Source of the DNA: Phymatolithon calcareum
Taxonomy: Eukaryota > Rhodophyta > Florideophyceae > Hapalidiales
Length of the DNA: 64,000 bases
NCBI GenBank assembly: GCA_977006965.1
Contig: OZ345374.1
Location: 2,356,001-2,420,000, forward strand
Reading direction: 5' to 3'
In this document: piece by piece, positions 30,909 through 41,323 of the stretch
Layout of the letters: each line of letters starts with the position of its first letter
Position numbering within the stretch: the first letter of the stretch is position 1
The notes under the pieces: model-generated
Told to the model about the DNA's origin: nothing
Seen by the model: only the letters and a program-made list of their open reading frames with translations
Databases searched by the model: none
Position numbers and translations under genes: made by a program

Positions 30909-31826
30909 ATGTAGTCCAACCAACAGATGAAAATATTACTCATATTCAAACGACTCAAAAAGAACCACGCTGACTCAGTGCAACAGAGCAGCTGAGCACT
31001 CAGATATTGCATTCAAAGACCATCGACAACCACTTTTCGGGTCATCAACTTCTTATGCTCGACATCTACCAGCTTCAGTCTCTGAGCTCAGGCTGTCCCA
31101 AAATTTCATTGCAAGGCCTACAGACCGCAGTCCCAACACAATACAGTACCGTTGGTGAACATACCCTTTCTATATATCCGTAGCTTCTTCTCTTCAAACA
31201 TATCGTCATTAACCAAAGAGAAACTTCTTCTCCGTACAGCTCGTCCACGCTAAACTTCCTGCAACAATGTCAGTACTTGTCCACTCCAGACTCAAGACTC
31301 TCTCTCGAGTCTGACTATCAAAGAATGAATTCCACCAGTAGCACGTGGACTGCAGCAGGCAAGAAATCATTTCTACCAATCCTTTGCTTCTGCAACTGTC
31401 ACGGCGCCGAATGCTGCCAGGGATGCAGCTCGCAAGCCATTTGCCCTCCGCACATGCACATTCCTAATGCGCTTAAGGCGTAGGGCAAAGTCGAGATATC
31501 CCCCGAAGCTGAACTGCAACCGTTTCATTTGCGTCTCAGCATTCCCACACAACAATCCAAATATATCAGACGTATTTTTTGACACTGCACGAGATTCCCA
31601 ATGTGGTTTCTGTCCCGTGTCCGAGCTACATGCAGGACTGCGTGCCCTACGCTTGCAGATCAGACTCGAGTCGTCTGGCTCTACTTAGATCGCGCTTGTC
31701 CTCCATCCGTATGATAGAGAGTACACACACAATGGGAATTAGGACGGAAAGCAAAAAAAGGGAACTTACGCTCTACATTTACGCCAATCCCATGAACTTC
31801 GATAGTACTCATGTAGTACGATATAT
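30909..31826. other. Intergenic, nothing recognised
   Basis: Only short frames without domains are present. Neither of the missing HAD motifs (motif III or IV) was found here. Confidence 0.55.
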
Positions 31827-32243
31827 CCCTACTATTCCAAATGACCACTGCAGTGGTCATTTGGACTTTGGGGGCGAATTCGAACCATTTCGAACCTTTT
31901 AGGTGGTTTTGCCGCCCGAAAAATGGCCGTTCATAAATAAATATTGCACAAACCATGTTTATTCATAATTGTGATTACTATGGGCCTTTTAAATGACCAC
32001 TGTAGTGATCATTTGAAGTTTTGCGTCAAAACGGACAACTAAAGTAGCCTCAGATGCTCGGCACTGCCAGGTCTCTAGTTCAAGATTGGGGCCGTTTTTA
32101 GCTAAACGGACTTCGCGAGAGGATAGAGCAAGTCACAAGCTACCATCCCTATTCATTTCATGCTCAACGATGAATTTTGGACGAATTTGTGACACAAAAT
32201 AGAAAATGACCACTACAGTGGTCATTTTTTCCAATAGTAGGGA
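31827..32243. mobile_element. 417-bp MITE/foldback with TA flanks and three palindromes
   Basis: Termini TCCCTACTATT (31827) and its reverse complement AATAGTAGGGA (ending 32243) are flanked by TA on both sides (31825-31826 and 32244-32245). Just inside each terminus is the 24-bp palindrome AAATGACCACTGCAGTGGTC... (31840-31863; 32204-32227), and a third slightly decayed copy sits in the middle (31991-32014). TA target duplication points to the Tc1/mariner/pogo group. No coding sequence. Confidence 0.75.
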
Positions 32244-33643
32244 TATGAAGCCCACAGAATCCCATATTTATAGAACTAGATCGGCCGAGAGATTAAACTC
32301 ATTAATTCTCAAGAAACTGTCACCTCCAACAGACACTAGTCAAGAAACCGAGAGCGATCATCGCATTCGGTTTCTTATAACTTGCTTAGGTGTCGTGGAC
32401 AATGCTTGCAATTTATGGAAATGAATTGGACACGAAAATTTCTGCTGTACTTAAGGTTATCATACAGTATGGAGTTCGCGGTTTAACGTCCCTTTAGCAC
32501 CACTCCCGATGTGGCTCAGATGCCTAGATCTGACAAACAGAAGGGCCCTTCCCGGGGACAGGTCGGGCTGTCCTCAGCTGAGGTGGGACGCGTCCTTATC
32601 CTGGTCATGTTTTTAAGAACAAGTCTTGTTCATTCCTGATAGCAAAGTGACCCCGACAGGCACTTTTCGCTTTGAAGCTGCCAACTTTTGCGCCACGTGT
32701 TCCAGAAAAAACTGAGTGTCTTATACACTGCGTTAGAGAATGATAAGCACACTATATGAGACTTTTGAGTTTTAAATGTACTAAACCCAGTTTCGCCGTC
32801 AACGAGTTCAGCCTTGCAGCAGTTTGACAACCCGCTTAAAAGATACGTTGCTTCAAACGGACGGAGACGAAGGAGTGAGTCTAGTTTCGCGAATGTACTG
32901 TAGATTCGTCACCAATGTTAGTTCACTCTGTAGTGAGAAGCGAAACGCGTTGCTCTGATAGCCCTCTGAGTTTCGTCCAACTTTGGATAGAAAGATTGGA
33001 AAACTAGGAAAGGAGGCAGGGTCGCGATAAGAAAAATCTTTACTTTGGAGGAGCGAAATCAATTCACGTTGAAGTATTTCACATCGACGACATCCGCGCA
33101 CGTCTAATGAGATGCAGCAGTGCCACCTCCGGACTTAATTTCGCGGTTATTGTACTGGAAACTGAAATGCGCATATTTGCTCGGATGCGATTTATGTTTT
33201 AGTTTGGCACTCCATAGTCCCATCGCCGTCTCCACAAACATCACTGCGGTATGAACATGGCCTATATAGTAGTCATGACAAGTGTGGGTCAAGGTCGATG
33301 GCGACTGCGCGGCGCAGTCCCGTTACCGAACCTTTTATGGTGAGGGTTAAATCGACGTGCAGCGACATCTCACAGAGATTTGCTCCTCTATTTGCGGTCT
33401 CGTGGCCCAACACTGTGTAAGATTGGCCTTATTTTAAACTGAAAACTGCACGTATAGTTGATGTGTCCTTTATCCTGCATCCACTGCTTGTCGAACATCG
33501 GGAAATGAGATTATTTGATTTGCCTTTAGAACATTACACTACTAGGGCACTGATACAGACTACCATGACTGAACAATATCAATGTGGGCTCAAGACACTA
33601 AGACATTCCGAACTGTAATCGGTTCCCCTCACATGTGGGAACA
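32244..33643. other. Intergenic, nothing recognised
   Basis: No frame has a recognisable domain. The last part is presumed promoter of the methyltransferase gene. Confidence 0.55.
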
Positions 33644-34444
33644 ATGGCTCGTTGGCACAGCAGAGTCGTGCAAATCCGCTCAGGTTTTAGTTGGTTTGCT
33701 TCATTCGTGTTGCTCTCCCTCATGCTACTACTTCATTTAAGGAAAAACCAACAGTTACTCAGCCGTCACTCCTCCCCGGGCGATGTCATAAACTTGAGAA
33801 AATCTACCAAGAGAAAGTTCAAGTGCTCCAAATCACGTTTTCTCGGCGACAAATACGGGGGTTGGGCATTTTGCGCACCACTTGGTTCCCTCAGCAATGC
33901 TGTTGTCTACACCGTTGGTGTGGGCCGAAACATAGAATGGGACAAAGCAATGATACGAGAGTTCAGCACAAAACACTATGGATGGGACCCCACTCCCACA
34001 GGCATGGACTTCATGAGAAAAACAAAACCACCGCCAGGTTTTACATTCCACCCATTTGGACTGGGTGTCAAAGATGGCACTGTTACTGTGAAGCTTCCCA
34101 AGGGAAATACGGACAGCTACACGATCATGGAATATGGACAGCGTGCCCAAAATGGTACCGTCAACAGCATCAATGTTCTCACAATCGCTTCTATGCTAAA
34201 AAAGCTCGGTCATGACCATTTGTTCATTCTCAAGATAGATATTGAAGGAGCTGAGTTTTCTGTCATTAACGAATGGGTCAGAACAAACTATAGCGTCCCC
34301 GCCGATCAGATCCTCGTTGAGTTTCACGACCGCTACTTCAGGTACCTTCCCGCTCGCCATCGCGCGTCGCTCGTCCCGAATGCCGTCCATCAAATGCGCC
34401 AGCTTGGCTATGAAGTGTTCCACCGCGAGAAATGGGTACGTTGA
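33644..34444 (+). CDS. FkbM-type SAM-dependent methyltransferase, type II membrane protein
   Basis: This protein has 266 residues from the ATG at 33644; the frame is open slightly upstream but without an earlier ATG. Residues 13-31 form a signal anchor (FVLLSLMLLLHL), after a short Arg-containing cytosolic tail. The SAM-binding loop is YTVGVGRNIEWD (90-100) and the family hallmark is ILKIDIEGAEFSVI (195-208). A VEFHD motif follows near residue 230. FkbM and related families O-methylate sugars and small molecules; a Golgi-anchored member could methylate cell-wall galactans (inference). It is intronless and well separated from its neighbours. Confidence 0.75.
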   Translation: MARWHSRVVQIRSGFSWFASFVLLSLMLLLHLRKNQQLLSRHSSPGDVINLRKSTKRKFKCSKSRFLGDKYGGWAFCAPLGSLSNAVVYTVGVGRNIEWDKAMIREFSTKHYGWDPTPTGMDFMRKTKPPPGFTFHPFGLGVKDGTVTVKLPKGNTDSYTIMEYGQRAQNGTVNSINVLTIASMLKKLGHDHLFILKIDIEGAEFSVINEWVRTNYSVPADQILVEFHDRYFRYLPARHRASLVPNAVHQMRQLGYEVFHREKWVR

Positions 34445-35078
34445 TTCTACGAAGACGGATATTAAGCTTGTGTACAATCTGACAACTTACTAAGATTACT
34501 TCTTCGTTCTATGTATTGTAACTCTTAGGAGATTTCGTTCATCCGTGTTGATTAAGCTGTGATGAAACAGCTTTACAATGTTTTTTCTTCGCCGACCGAA
34601 TTGGCTGCCTTGAAGGTAACCGTAAAACCTCTTGATTGCAGAATACATTAATGAAGATAATTCCATGAGGCATCGCATTCAAAATTTTTTTGAAAATAGG
34701 ACACTATTATTTATAATAGTGTCCTATTCTTATTAGCAAGGATGCAGCAGTGAAGACAGTAACTTTACTTCCGGGTCAAGCATTGCTTCGAGAATTTTCT
34801 GAGTAAGGCGAATTGCATGAGCGACATGAATGATACGAAGTTCGACTCTTCTTCCACCTGTGAGGCTCTGCTTCCACGGCTGGTTTCTGGGCTCCGTGCA
34901 CTTGTCTCGTTTAGGGCAAACTAGATTACTTGTCTTTAAAACTAAATGCGCGAGTCGTACTCAACAATCTGGCATATACTAAGTCGACAATCCCAAATCC
35001 ATTGTGAGAGAACTCTGATCTCGGCGTAATGACATATACTTTGCATTCTGAGTATCATTCATGAACGAGTGTACTTTT
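34445..35078. other. Intergenic with a 16+16 bp palindrome
   Basis: A perfect inverted repeat lies at 34695-34710 and 34713-34728 with a 2-base loop (AATAGGACACTATTAT arm). No gene recognised. Confidence 0.7.
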
Positions 35079-35412
35079 CTTTCTTGTTTTCTTTGTTGCA
35101 GAAGGCATTATTAACGCCAGAACTTATCCTAGAGCCAATTCTCATTGCTCAAAAATTGAAGTGTCTCTACGGGTCTCTCCCTGCACAGATCATCTACTGT
35201 TTTGCCACACACTCTTCCAAAGAATTGCCAGAACGGCATAAAAGTAAATGTTCCACTCTCTCCTTGACGCCATGCAGGCACAACTGGCACACTGGGTCGT
35301 AGAGTAGCGATTCATCCTCCCTGTATCCATGATGAAAGCTTGTCGCAATCGGACGGCAATTCACTATGCCCTCATGGAGTACCACCTCTGCATGTCTCTG
35401 GGAGATGTGGTG
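35079..35412 (-). mobile_element. LINE 3' fragment, same family as 4344-5961
   Basis: It is alignable base by base with the 3' end of the RNase H LINE (AACGCCAGAAC, TCTCTACGGGTCTCTCCCTGC), including the C..C...H....C coding end (ESLLYDPVCQLC, then GVKERVEHLL). It carries a pyrimidine-rich tail (TTTTCTTTCTTG) at 35076-35095 on the plus strand. It is strongly 5'-truncated, to about 330 bp. Confidence 0.75.
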
Positions 35413-36919
35413 AGCTGTTGATGTGTGCAGTTCTTACCACTTTTTCGTAGCCCCTAGCATCGCTTTCTGCATGATGCACTTCTGAGCATAGCACTAAAAG
35501 ATCACGCTCTCGATTGAAGGTTCCTGATATCCCATATCATCTGGCAATATAGATTTCTAAATTATTCATTTTAAAGTCCCCAGCAACACATCTATCATTC
35601 TATGGGCAGAAATACAGCCCGTGTCGCTTGAAGTTTGAAGAAATCAAATTCAGAATCGCTAATACTTTACACATTGCTTTGTCGGCTCAGAAAATAACTT
35701 TAAGGCCGTGCAATACGGCAAAGTAGATCCTGCAACAAACAAACAAACAGTTCGGCAAAGCAATGACTTTGAGTTATCTATCGCAACAATAGCGTGATTC
35801 TATGCTTGATATGAGAGTCCCTCAATGGAGTTTTATGCGCTCCACAGCGCATCTCTTATGCCAGATATGTCCTCATGCGATAATTACTTTGCTGTGAAGG
35901 TGCTCTGTGCAGATCATAGTTATTGGTCTTCGACCTTACCTGTTGGGGATGGCAGATGCTCCTGAGGCATGCATTAATACTTCGAGAGTTGAGGCTCTGG
36001 TCAACGCATATTTGTGGAGAGGGAATGGAAGCTGAGATTACACGTTGCTGTCGGATGGGAAATTCGTACTCTACGGTTTGTGGCTTGCGACTATGTGTCT
36101 TGATACATCTATCACCTTACGGCACATAAAGCTAGCCACTTGTCATATTATCTACGAAAGTCTTAAGAGCCACGCAAATTGGTGATTCTGTTTCACTTGT
36201 CGAATGCTTGTCAATATCTTAGGGGTGCAACATGGGCAGTAGCTTCTTTTCGCGTTCTTAGCTCAACGGTGGACGTTCAATCGAAAGCTTTGTGCGTATT
36301 TTCTTCTTCTTGCATCCTCTCAAGTGTAGTGAGAATGAGCAGACGCTCTGAAGAGTTTGCACGTGAATTCAGCTGTCTCTGATGCGATACATGTGAACAT
36401 GCAAATGAAACTGCTGTGTACAGTTACACATTTCTTGCTCTGGCAGCTGGGAAGCTAATGCGATTATGTAAGCTCTTTGCTTTACATTCCCTGGAGCTGT
36501 TACTGGAATTTTGCTGAGTACTCTCGTCTTCATTGAAATTATACGGACAACACTTAATGCCCTTTGCAAAATCCATTTGGATACATTTCGGATTACTGAA
36601 TCAACAGTCTCAAGGCAATGCATCAGACCGGTGCTTTGTGCATGCTTTGTGGGCCATCAATTCCTCACTAGGAAAAAAGGATGAAATTTAGCTCTGTTTG
36701 CCATTTTTCCATTTTCGGCGGATTTGAACAAGGTCAGGAACCTAACAGGATGGTGTGGAGCACCTACGTGCATATTATCCTGCAAAAAGTGGTATATTGG
36801 ATCCAAAGCGTTACTGCTTGGGCTATGTGTCGGCAGTTCTGTCGTTAACTAATGACTCCGGTTAGGCCAGTCAGGAAATTGGTCTTTTAAGTACTGTAAG
36901 TTTTTCGAATTTCATCGTA
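35413..36919. other. Intergenic, nothing recognised
   Basis: AT-richer sequence with short frames only. No repeats shared with the rest of the window were seen. Confidence 0.55.
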
Positions 36920-36992
36920 GGCCTCGTAGCGTAATGGATAACGCGCCAGACTTCGGATCTGGAGATTGTGGGTTCGAGTCCCACCGAGGTCG
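36920..36992 (+). tRNA. tRNA-Arg (anticodon UCG)
   Basis: A full cloverleaf folds: acceptor GGCCTCG/CGAGGTC with one G-U pair, D-arm GCGTAATGGATAACGC, anticodon stem CCAGA/TCTGG with loop CTTCGGA (anticodon TCG), variable loop AGATT, and T-arm GTGGG-TTCGAGT-CCCAC. The discriminator base is G and CCA is not encoded. There is no intron. A and B boxes are intact and a seven-T run follows. Confidence 0.95.
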
Positions 36993-36995
36993 AAC

Positions 36996-37002
36996 TTTTT
37001 TT
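36996..37002 (+). terminator. RNA polymerase III terminator
   Basis: A run of seven T residues starts four bases after the tRNA end. Confidence 0.8.
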
Positions 37003-37182
37003 GGTCTCGTCATAATCAAGGAGTGCCACGTGTCTCGGTGCCCTGTGAGTCTCTCGTTTTAGAGCAACCTTTTTTCAAAAATATTGTCGAATGTATCAAA
37101 CTTTAAGGACGCTAGAGAGAGCCCCGGCGGTCCGTCCAAAAGAAGATCCGTTGTCCAAAAGTCCTATCCTCTACTGCAGAGA

Positions 37183-38010
37183 ATGGCGTCGGCTGCAGCA
37201 CCAGATGACTCAACAGCGTCACTACCTGCAGGCCAAATCGGACCCGTCAAGCCTGGCCCTCATGCAGAGTCAGGCCCGCTTGCGCTGCGTGTGGAGCTTT
37301 CAGAATGGGGCGGCGGCATTTGCGAAGCGTTAGGCACAAAGCTTACGGCCCTCCTGGCAGCTCTAGAGTCATCGCAGCCTGCAGGACCGGAGGTACTCGC
37401 TGCGTACGCGGACGCGCTGCGTGAGATATGCGAGGGCGTTGAGTGCAGCGCACTGCATGCCGCTGGATCTGTGGCCGCGTCGTTGCGCGAGAAAGAGGAG
37501 GCAGAGAAGGCAGCCGCGGCGGCGAAGTATGCAGCGGCGGAGGAACGGACGCGGATTGTAAACGTGCGTGAAAAACTGGGTTGTGGACGAATTGCGAAGA
37601 AACGACGAGGGGAGTACGAGACGCTTGCGGCTGTGGTGGCGAAGAAAAATGCTTGCGCGAAGAGCGTGGCGGATATCGCCGCTATTGAGAAGGAGACTGT
37701 GGTGCTGCGACGGAAGGAGGCGCGGTTAAAGAAGAGGAAAAAGCGAACGGCGGAAGAGTTTGCGTTGCTTGTGAGATGTGTAGAGGAGCTGGAGAAAAGT
37801 ATTGAGGGCGATCTGTACGGCGTGGACGAAGAGGATGGGGATGAGGAGAACGAAAATGTTGGGGAAGATGGGGAGGTAGAAGAAGAGGGTGAGGTGCCGG
37901 AAGTGCATATGCAAGATGTCCAAAATGTTGACCCTCCTAAGGCCGATGCGGAGGAAAAGAAGGCTGAAGATGACAAAGTTCAAGTCGACACTGTCATGAC
38001 GACAGAGTGA
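37183..38010 (+). CDS. THOC7: THO complex subunit 7-like protein
   Basis: This protein has 275 residues from the ATG at 37183; the frame is open further up but with no ATG. A coiled coil spans about 98-208. Within it, RIVNVREKLGC, RGEYETLAAVVAKK and KRTAEEFALLVRCVEELEKSI follow the pattern of THOC7/Mft1 (R..EY..LA, then F..L...V.EL...I). The N-terminus is Ala/Pro-rich and the C-terminus is highly acidic (Glu/Asp/Val, 210-275). THOC7 is part of THO/TREX, which couples transcription to mRNA export in the nucleus. It is the first of three co-oriented genes. The long N-terminal and acidic extensions are unusual; assignment is by pattern, not search. Confidence 0.6.
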   Translation: MASAAAPDDSTASLPAGQIGPVKPGPHAESGPLALRVELSEWGGGICEALGTKLTALLAALESSQPAGPEVLAAYADALREICEGVECSALHAAGSVAASLREKEEAEKAAAAAKYAAAEERTRIVNVREKLGCGRIAKKRRGEYETLAAVVAKKNACAKSVADIAAIEKETVVLRRKEARLKKRKKRTAEEFALLVRCVEELEKSIEGDLYGVDEEDGDEENENVGEDGEVEEEGEVPEVHMQDVQNVDPPKADAEEKKAEDDKVQVDTVMTTE

Positions 38011-38302
38011 CGTTGGCATCGCTCTCATTCGCGAGGCACGCTTTATATAACGGACATGGGAGATGCTGTGATGTGAAACATAGAAATGGATACAACTTGC
38101 GACTCTTTACGGCAATGGTGCGCGCGGTACAGTAGTTCGAGAACATAGCCAGCCCGACGGTGACAAGGCCCATCCCTTATTTGTACAGTTGTATATCATA
38201 AACATTGACTCAATTTCCTAATTCACAATAATTCCTGTTGCAGGTCTCCATAAGCACTTCACCAATCTGAGACAGTAATCTATCTATGCTAACCACAACA
38301 CA

Positions 38303-39340
38303 ATGTCGCTAACCATTCGGACGGAAGATACAAACTCCTCGTCTGCAATTGTTGTCCGCCCCGACGCGGAAGTCACTCCCGCGCCGCTCCCTGTCGACGC
38401 TCCGTCATTCACACACACCCATTTCTCCCTCGAGCGACACGCCGCCGCAGTAACCGCCCTCGCCTTTCTGAACGACGCCTCGTTCTTGCTCACCGCATCC
38501 GCGGACCGCTCCGCTCTCCTTTGGGATCTGAATGCCGAGGAATTACCCGCCGTACTTGCGCTACGCGGCTCACGTGCAGCATTGACATCGCTAGCCGTAC
38601 ATGAAAGCCGAGTCGCGGCGTCCTTGGCGTGCGCGGATGGCGAGATCGCAGTTCACGATCTTGCGAATGGTTCGCGTGTCGCAAGAATCCGCGCACACAA
38701 GGCGCGCACACCCGTCAACGATGTCGCTTCATGCGGTGAACATCAATTACTTTCCGCGGGCAATGATCGAAACGTGAGACTTTGGGATCTGCGCGCGAAG
38801 AGTGCACCGAAGGCACAAGTTTCGCATTCGGCCCCTGTGCTGGCACTCTGTACACTAGACGAGCACCACTTTATCGCGGCTGGACTCGACGGCGTACTAT
38901 ACATGCACGACCTGCGCAAGGTGGATGCATCACCGGAAGTGCTTGCACAACATACAGGTCATGTCACTGGCGTTGCAGCATCTCAACATTCCTCCTTTGT
39001 CGCCTCCATCGCAGCCGACAATGGGTGTGTGACGGATGCAAGACCGTATGTCGGCAAACGCGGTCGACATGTTGCAACACTCAAGGGCTCGCGGGTTGCA
39101 TTTGAACCGAATCTCATCCGACCGGCATGGGCAGGTGATAAGTGCGTCGCTGCCGGCGGAGCAGATGGAATTGTTACCCTCTGGGACGCGCGCTCGGGTG
39201 GCGTTCTTGCCCTGCACGAGGCACGCGCCGGTGCAGTTAACGCTGTAGCATTTCACGCTCACCTTTCCGTGCTGGCCAGTGCGGCTGACGACGGCACTGT
39301 CCACATCGGTCCTTCTGGTGTTGACCTCACCACCTTGTAA
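38303..39340 (+). CDS. SNRNP40: WD40 protein, U5 snRNP 40 kDa-like
   Basis: This 345-residue intronless protein has seven WD40 blades (for example LLTASADRSALLWDL, LLSAGNDRNVRLWDL and CVAAGGADGIVTLWDA). Order and wording follow the U5-40K/Prp8-binding family: VTGVA...DNGCVTDARPYV, then the strand FEPNLIRPAW and the final AGAVNAVAFH...SAADDGTVHIG. U5-40K binds Prp8 in the spliceosome. The fifth blade has lost its WD (CVTDARPYV), so the propeller is divergent. It lies between the THOC7-like and ATG16-like genes on the same strand, 292 and 189 bases from them. Confidence 0.6.
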   Translation: MSLTIRTEDTNSSSAIVVRPDAEVTPAPLPVDAPSFTHTHFSLERHAAAVTALAFLNDASFLLTASADRSALLWDLNAEELPAVLALRGSRAALTSLAVHESRVAASLACADGEIAVHDLANGSRVARIRAHKARTPVNDVASCGEHQLLSAGNDRNVRLWDLRAKSAPKAQVSHSAPVLALCTLDEHHFIAAGLDGVLYMHDLRKVDASPEVLAQHTGHVTGVAASQHSSFVASIAADNGCVTDARPYVGKRGRHVATLKGSRVAFEPNLIRPAWAGDKCVAAGGADGIVTLWDARSGGVLALHEARAGAVNAVAFHAHLSVLASAADDGTVHIGPSGVDLTTL

Positions 39341-39503
39341 ATCTCCTTCTCTCCAAGGCCCCTAAACATGCTCTGTAAGCCAACTGTAAAGTGAGAGAGG
39401 AATGGCTGCAGCCTTTGGCTACACCACAGTAGACCACGGACGCACATCTTCATTCCCCGCGTCCTTTTCGCTCGCCGGCAGCGAGAGCAAACTCGTTCGC
39501 CCG

Positions 39504-39523
39504 CCCCCCCCCCCCCCCCCCCC
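39504..39523. repeat. Homopolymer tract of 20 C
   Basis: Twenty consecutive C residues lie 7-26 bases upstream of the ATG of the next gene, probably in its 5' leader. Length may vary between individuals or be a sequencing artefact. Confidence 0.85.
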
Positions 39524-39529
39524 ATCCTT

Positions 39530-41323
39530 ATGCCTACTCTCATGCCTACGGAGGCCGCTGTGGCCCTGTCTGCTCCGACCTCGCCGCGCTCCCCGCCGCG
39601 CCGCCGCCCGGTCGCATCGGACGATGACGACCCGAGCTCGGAGTTGAACAGTTTGCGCAGGGCGTTGCGTCGCGCACAGGCTGCATTGCGAGAAGCAGGA
39701 TTACAATCTGCCCATCAAGAGGAAGAGCTCATTTCAATAAGAGCAGAGCTTATTGAGGCTGAAACCGCACGCGATGATGCGCTTGCTCGTGAGGCCGCGC
39801 TTCGTGCACGGCTTGTCGCGGAACGACATCGCGTGGATGCTACTATGGAGGCGGCGGAGAACCTGATCAATGTGCTTCGGTCCATGGATGCCTCTGATGC
39901 TGGTGCCGGTGATGTCTTGGAGCAAGGCGATGACAACTTGCCACCGCCGCCCGCGTTAAAGGTTCCAGTCGTATCTTTCGAAGATCTGCGTGGTAGTTCG
40001 GAAGAAGACGTCGTGGAGGTGAAACAGGGATCGACATCGAAGGTATACAATTCTCCTCCGAGCACATGGAAGCAGCAATCGATCCAGAAGCCGCGACCAC
40101 AGTCAATGAGGATCTCTGAACCTGGTGTACCCCGTACGCAATCAACGCCAAGTATCCGTCCCCGTTCTTCGTCATATCTTATGCAATCTGCATTCTCCAC
40201 CGCTCCACCTGGCGCGCCAGTGGCCGCCGTGCAACGTTCTGCAACTGGTGCTTTGGAAACCGGGGTAGACATGTCAGATTTTGCAGCTGCAGTTCCCACA
40301 ACTCGAGTGCCAACCCGCGTGGAGAGTGTGCACACTGACGCACATGCTGGCGACATATTCTGTGCCGCCACCTCACTAGACGGCTCTCTACTGGCTACGG
40401 GCGGCGATGATCGCCAAATCCGCATCGTCAGTCTGCGCGCCGAATGTACACCGGTGGTGATCACGGAGCCCCCAAAGTCCGTCACAGCTCTAGAGTTCCT
40501 GCCCGATGAGGCGGCACCAGGGCCAGGTGGTGCCGGTGGACATGCACCACGTTTGTGCGCTGGGACGAGTGACGGGGCTGTGCGAGTGTTCCGCCGCGCG
40601 CCGAAACGACGTGCGAAATGGGCGCTGGAGCTTGTGGCTCCCGTCCATACGCAGACGGTGCGGCGAATTGTGTTTCGCCCGAACGGGGCAAGTGCAACAT
40701 GCGTTCTCACCGCGTCTACAGACCGGTCCGTCAAGGTTACCGATCTTCACGCCGGGCAGCGAACGTTTGTCGGCACCGCGCCGTCGGCAACTCTTGACGT
40801 TGCTGCATTTACGGGAGGAGCACAGGCGGATATCATTTCCGCGCACAAAGACGGTGCTTTGCGCATGTGGAACACACGGGAGCGGGATGAGCCGGTCGTA
40901 GAAGCGCTCCGCGTACACTCCCGTGGAGCAGTGTCTGTGGCCACTTTGGGGGATGGGCGCGGCGTGGTGTCGCTGGGAAGGGACAATGCGATAAGGTTGT
41001 CGGATACAAGGATGAATTTGCGGGTTGTTCGGGAATTTGATAATGGTGTGGAGACTGTTTCTGATTGGCATCGCGTTGCCGTGGATGCGCGACTGGCGTT
41101 TTGCGGAATTGGACCGAGTGGAGATGTTGGAGTGTGGAATGTAGATACGGGAAAGATGGTCAGGCGGATGTCGAGTTTTGTGCAGACACAGCCGAAGGAT
41201 GTTATAGATCTAGTTGCAAAGTCATTCTCGCAGCCTGCGGCTGTCGTCGTCCCGATTTGTAGTACTGGTGGGCGGTTTGTGTGTGCGCACAAGACTAGAC
41301 AAGTTTCGTTCTGGGAGGTTTGA
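39530..41323 (+). CDS. Coiled-coil/WD40 protein, ATG16-like
   Basis: This 597-residue intronless protein has a coiled coil at about 35-115 (LNSLRRALRRAQAALREA, through to ENLINVLRSM), a low-complexity linker rich in Ser/Pro/Arg (125-255), and a seven-blade WD40 propeller from about 265 to the end. The propeller reads much like ATG16: AHAGDIFCA...LLATGGDDRQIRI, VLTASTDRSVKVTDL, ISAHKDGALRMWNTR, VSLGRDNAIRLSDTR and VSDWHRVAVD, ending VSFWEV. ATG16 binds ATG12-ATG5 and directs lipidation of ATG8 on membranes. I do not see a clear ATG5-binding helix, so a different coiled-coil/WD40 protein remains possible. The upstream ATG at 39530 follows a poly-C tract; a second Met lies four codons on. Confidence 0.5.
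   Translation: MPTLMPTEAAVALSAPTSPRSPPRRRPVASDDDDPSSELNSLRRALRRAQAALREAGLQSAHQEEELISIRAELIEAETARDDALAREAALRARLVAERHRVDATMEAAENLINVLRSMDASDAGAGDVLEQGDDNLPPPPALKVPVVSFEDLRGSSEEDVVEVKQGSTSKVYNSPPSTWKQQSIQKPRPQSMRISEPGVPRTQSTPSIRPRSSSYLMQSAFSTAPPGAPVAAVQRSATGALETGVDMSDFAAAVPTTRVPTRVESVHTDAHAGDIFCAATSLDGSLLATGGDDRQIRIVSLRAECTPVVITEPPKSVTALEFLPDEAAPGPGGAGGHAPRLCAGTSDGAVRVFRRAPKRRAKWALELVAPVHTQTVRRIVFRPNGASATCVLTASTDRSVKVTDLHAGQRTFVGTAPSATLDVAAFTGGAQADIISAHKDGALRMWNTRERDEPVVEALRVHSRGAVSVATLGDGRGVVSLGRDNAIRLSDTRMNLRVVREFDNGVETVSDWHRVAVDARLAFCGIGPSGDVGVWNVDTGKMVRRMSSFVQTQPKDVIDLVAKSFSQPAAVVVPICSTGGRFVCAHKTRQVSFWEV

Noticed and set aside
37260-37976. 238-residue antisense Ser/Phe-rich frame opposite the THOC7-like gene
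   Set aside because: It is the mirror of acidic and alanine-rich codons; the sense frame has the coiled-coil pattern and family motifs.
39715-40734. 339-residue antisense frame opposite the ATG16-like gene
   Set aside because: It has no domain, and the sense strand encodes a recognisable WD40 propeller.
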